DNA from: Azolla caroliniana
Taxonomy: Eukaryota > Polypodiophyta
DNA length: 64,000 nucleotides
Direction: 5' to 3'
Assembly (NCBI GenBank): GCA_043228905.1
Contig: JBHGNT010000016.1
Coordinates: 7,812,001 to 7,876,000 of the forward strand
Made by a program: the position numbers and the translations under genes. Positions 63,220 through 64,000 of the stretch are shown here, one piece after another. The notes below the pieces were generated by a model. The model did not search any database, was not told the DNA's origin, and saw nothing but the letters and a program-made list of their open reading frames with translations. The first letter of the stretch is position 1. Each line of letters opens with the position of its first letter.

Positions 63220-64000
63220 CTACAGATATAGAAAATAAGATGCAGGTTGAAACAAGGATCTCTCTATCATCCACTCTATTAAGTCTACATATTGACCAAC
63301 TAGTAGAGTTCATCCAAGAAGCATTAGGAGAACATGAGAAAAACCAGACAATGGCTTTTTCACAATATTGCACACACTATGTACTTTCAACATTTCCTCA
63401 AGTGACTGCAAAATCCTTGGATGCAGTACACACTTTCTAATGAACCTAGTAGTGGCCTAGCAGTCAACGTGACTACAACCAAAATCATGGTGGTGGGCAA
63501 TCTCACATCTGAAAGTCAGCAACCAGTAGTATTCTATGAAGATGATTGAAGTGGTTCACAATTTCAATTACCTTGAAATTGGCATACCTAATTAACATGT
63601 TTGAAACAAGTATCTAACTAAGAAAATGAAAGCTGGTACGGCCCAATACTATCAACTTGAGAACAACCCGATGATAGGAGTTGTTTAAAGCAATAGTATT
63701 TGATGCATGTGTAATGCAAATTCTGCTTTATGGAACCAAGGTTATGGGAGGCATATTTCAGGAAGCTCATGAAATGAAATAGCGAAAATACAAAAGAGAG
63801 TTCTATTCATCATTTAGGGTTTAAGAACCCAACCACATAATCCATTGCATTCCTAGAAACTAAAAGAAGGCCAATACATTTTTATGCCCGTCGAGGAGTT
63901 TATAAGTACATACTGACGGTAAGGGCAATGCCTAGCAATCGCCTCTCAATGGCCACCTAGGAAATTGGATGCTTCGTTTAACATTTCAGATTTTAGTTTT
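63220..64000 (-). other. Part of the first intron of the G-alpha gene
   Basis: Upstream of the P-loop exon; I find no sequence encoding the expected KLLLLG-type exon end next to a GT donor. The P-loop exon starts in phase 1 (it needs one base of a Gly codon from the exon before), so the preceding exon is beyond the right edge. Confidence 0.6.

Noticed and set aside
63201-63440. Plus-strand 79-codon ORF near the right end
   Set aside because: It is antisense to the P-loop exon and the intron next to it of the G-alpha gene.

Overview
The window reads as nuclear DNA of a land plant. Roughly nine tenths of it is nested, mostly decayed LTR retrotransposons (Ty1/copia and Ty3/gypsy). The only host gene I can support is a canonical plant heterotrimeric G-protein alpha subunit at the right end (minus strand, ten coding exons resolved, first coding exon beyond the window). 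The G-alpha sequence is rather divergent in switch I and the linker after it. One intact gypsy element looks like the fungal/sushi-type chromoviruses. Both would suit a non-seed plant, but I cannot fix the lineage.

Layout. 1-208: start of a minus-strand gag. 859-5822: minus-strand copia element with one long open frame, 3' truncated, its 5' LTR at 5515-5822. 5823-18483: a very large decayed plus-strand gypsy element. It holds gag zinc knuckles, PR, RT, RNase H, IN, a second retropepsin-like domain, an array of hairpin repeats, and a roughly 4.6-kb additional reading frame (with an intron-like insert) before the 3' LTR. 18560-19382: copia 3' end. 19925-26552: decayed minus-strand chromovirus (called B). 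27825-28560: four 185-bp tandem monomers. 28822-35424: copia fragments and a solo LTR. 35425-41868: decayed minus-strand gypsy (D) with unlike ends. 41869-53854: copia E, which carries a 965-bp TG..CA insertion in its 5' LTR, a solo LTR of its own family at 45683-46152, and an intact chromovirus G (46675-52330). 53855-55534: 3' part of copia H, carrying two palindromic mini-elements. 57763-58277: isolated LTR. 59690-63219: G-alpha gene.

Most notable. (1) G is young: its two 426-bp LTRs differ at 2 positions and it has a perfect 5-bp target duplication. It has no tRNA-type primer site, but the 12 nt just inside the 5' LTR are the exact complement of the predicted 5' end of its own transcript, as in self-priming Tf1-type elements. 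Its gag and pol overlap at a G TTA AAC heptamer fit for -1 frameshifting. (2) Three small palindromes (89, 205 and 179 bp), each flanked by a perfect 5-bp duplication, have both ends made of the U3 terminus of chromovirus B. They look like mini-elements moved in trans by an LTR-element integrase. (3) The large gypsy element has an unrecognised extra ORF and a second aspartic-protease-like domain downstream of integrase.

Most retroelement reading frames here are broken, and I annotate them as pseudogenes.
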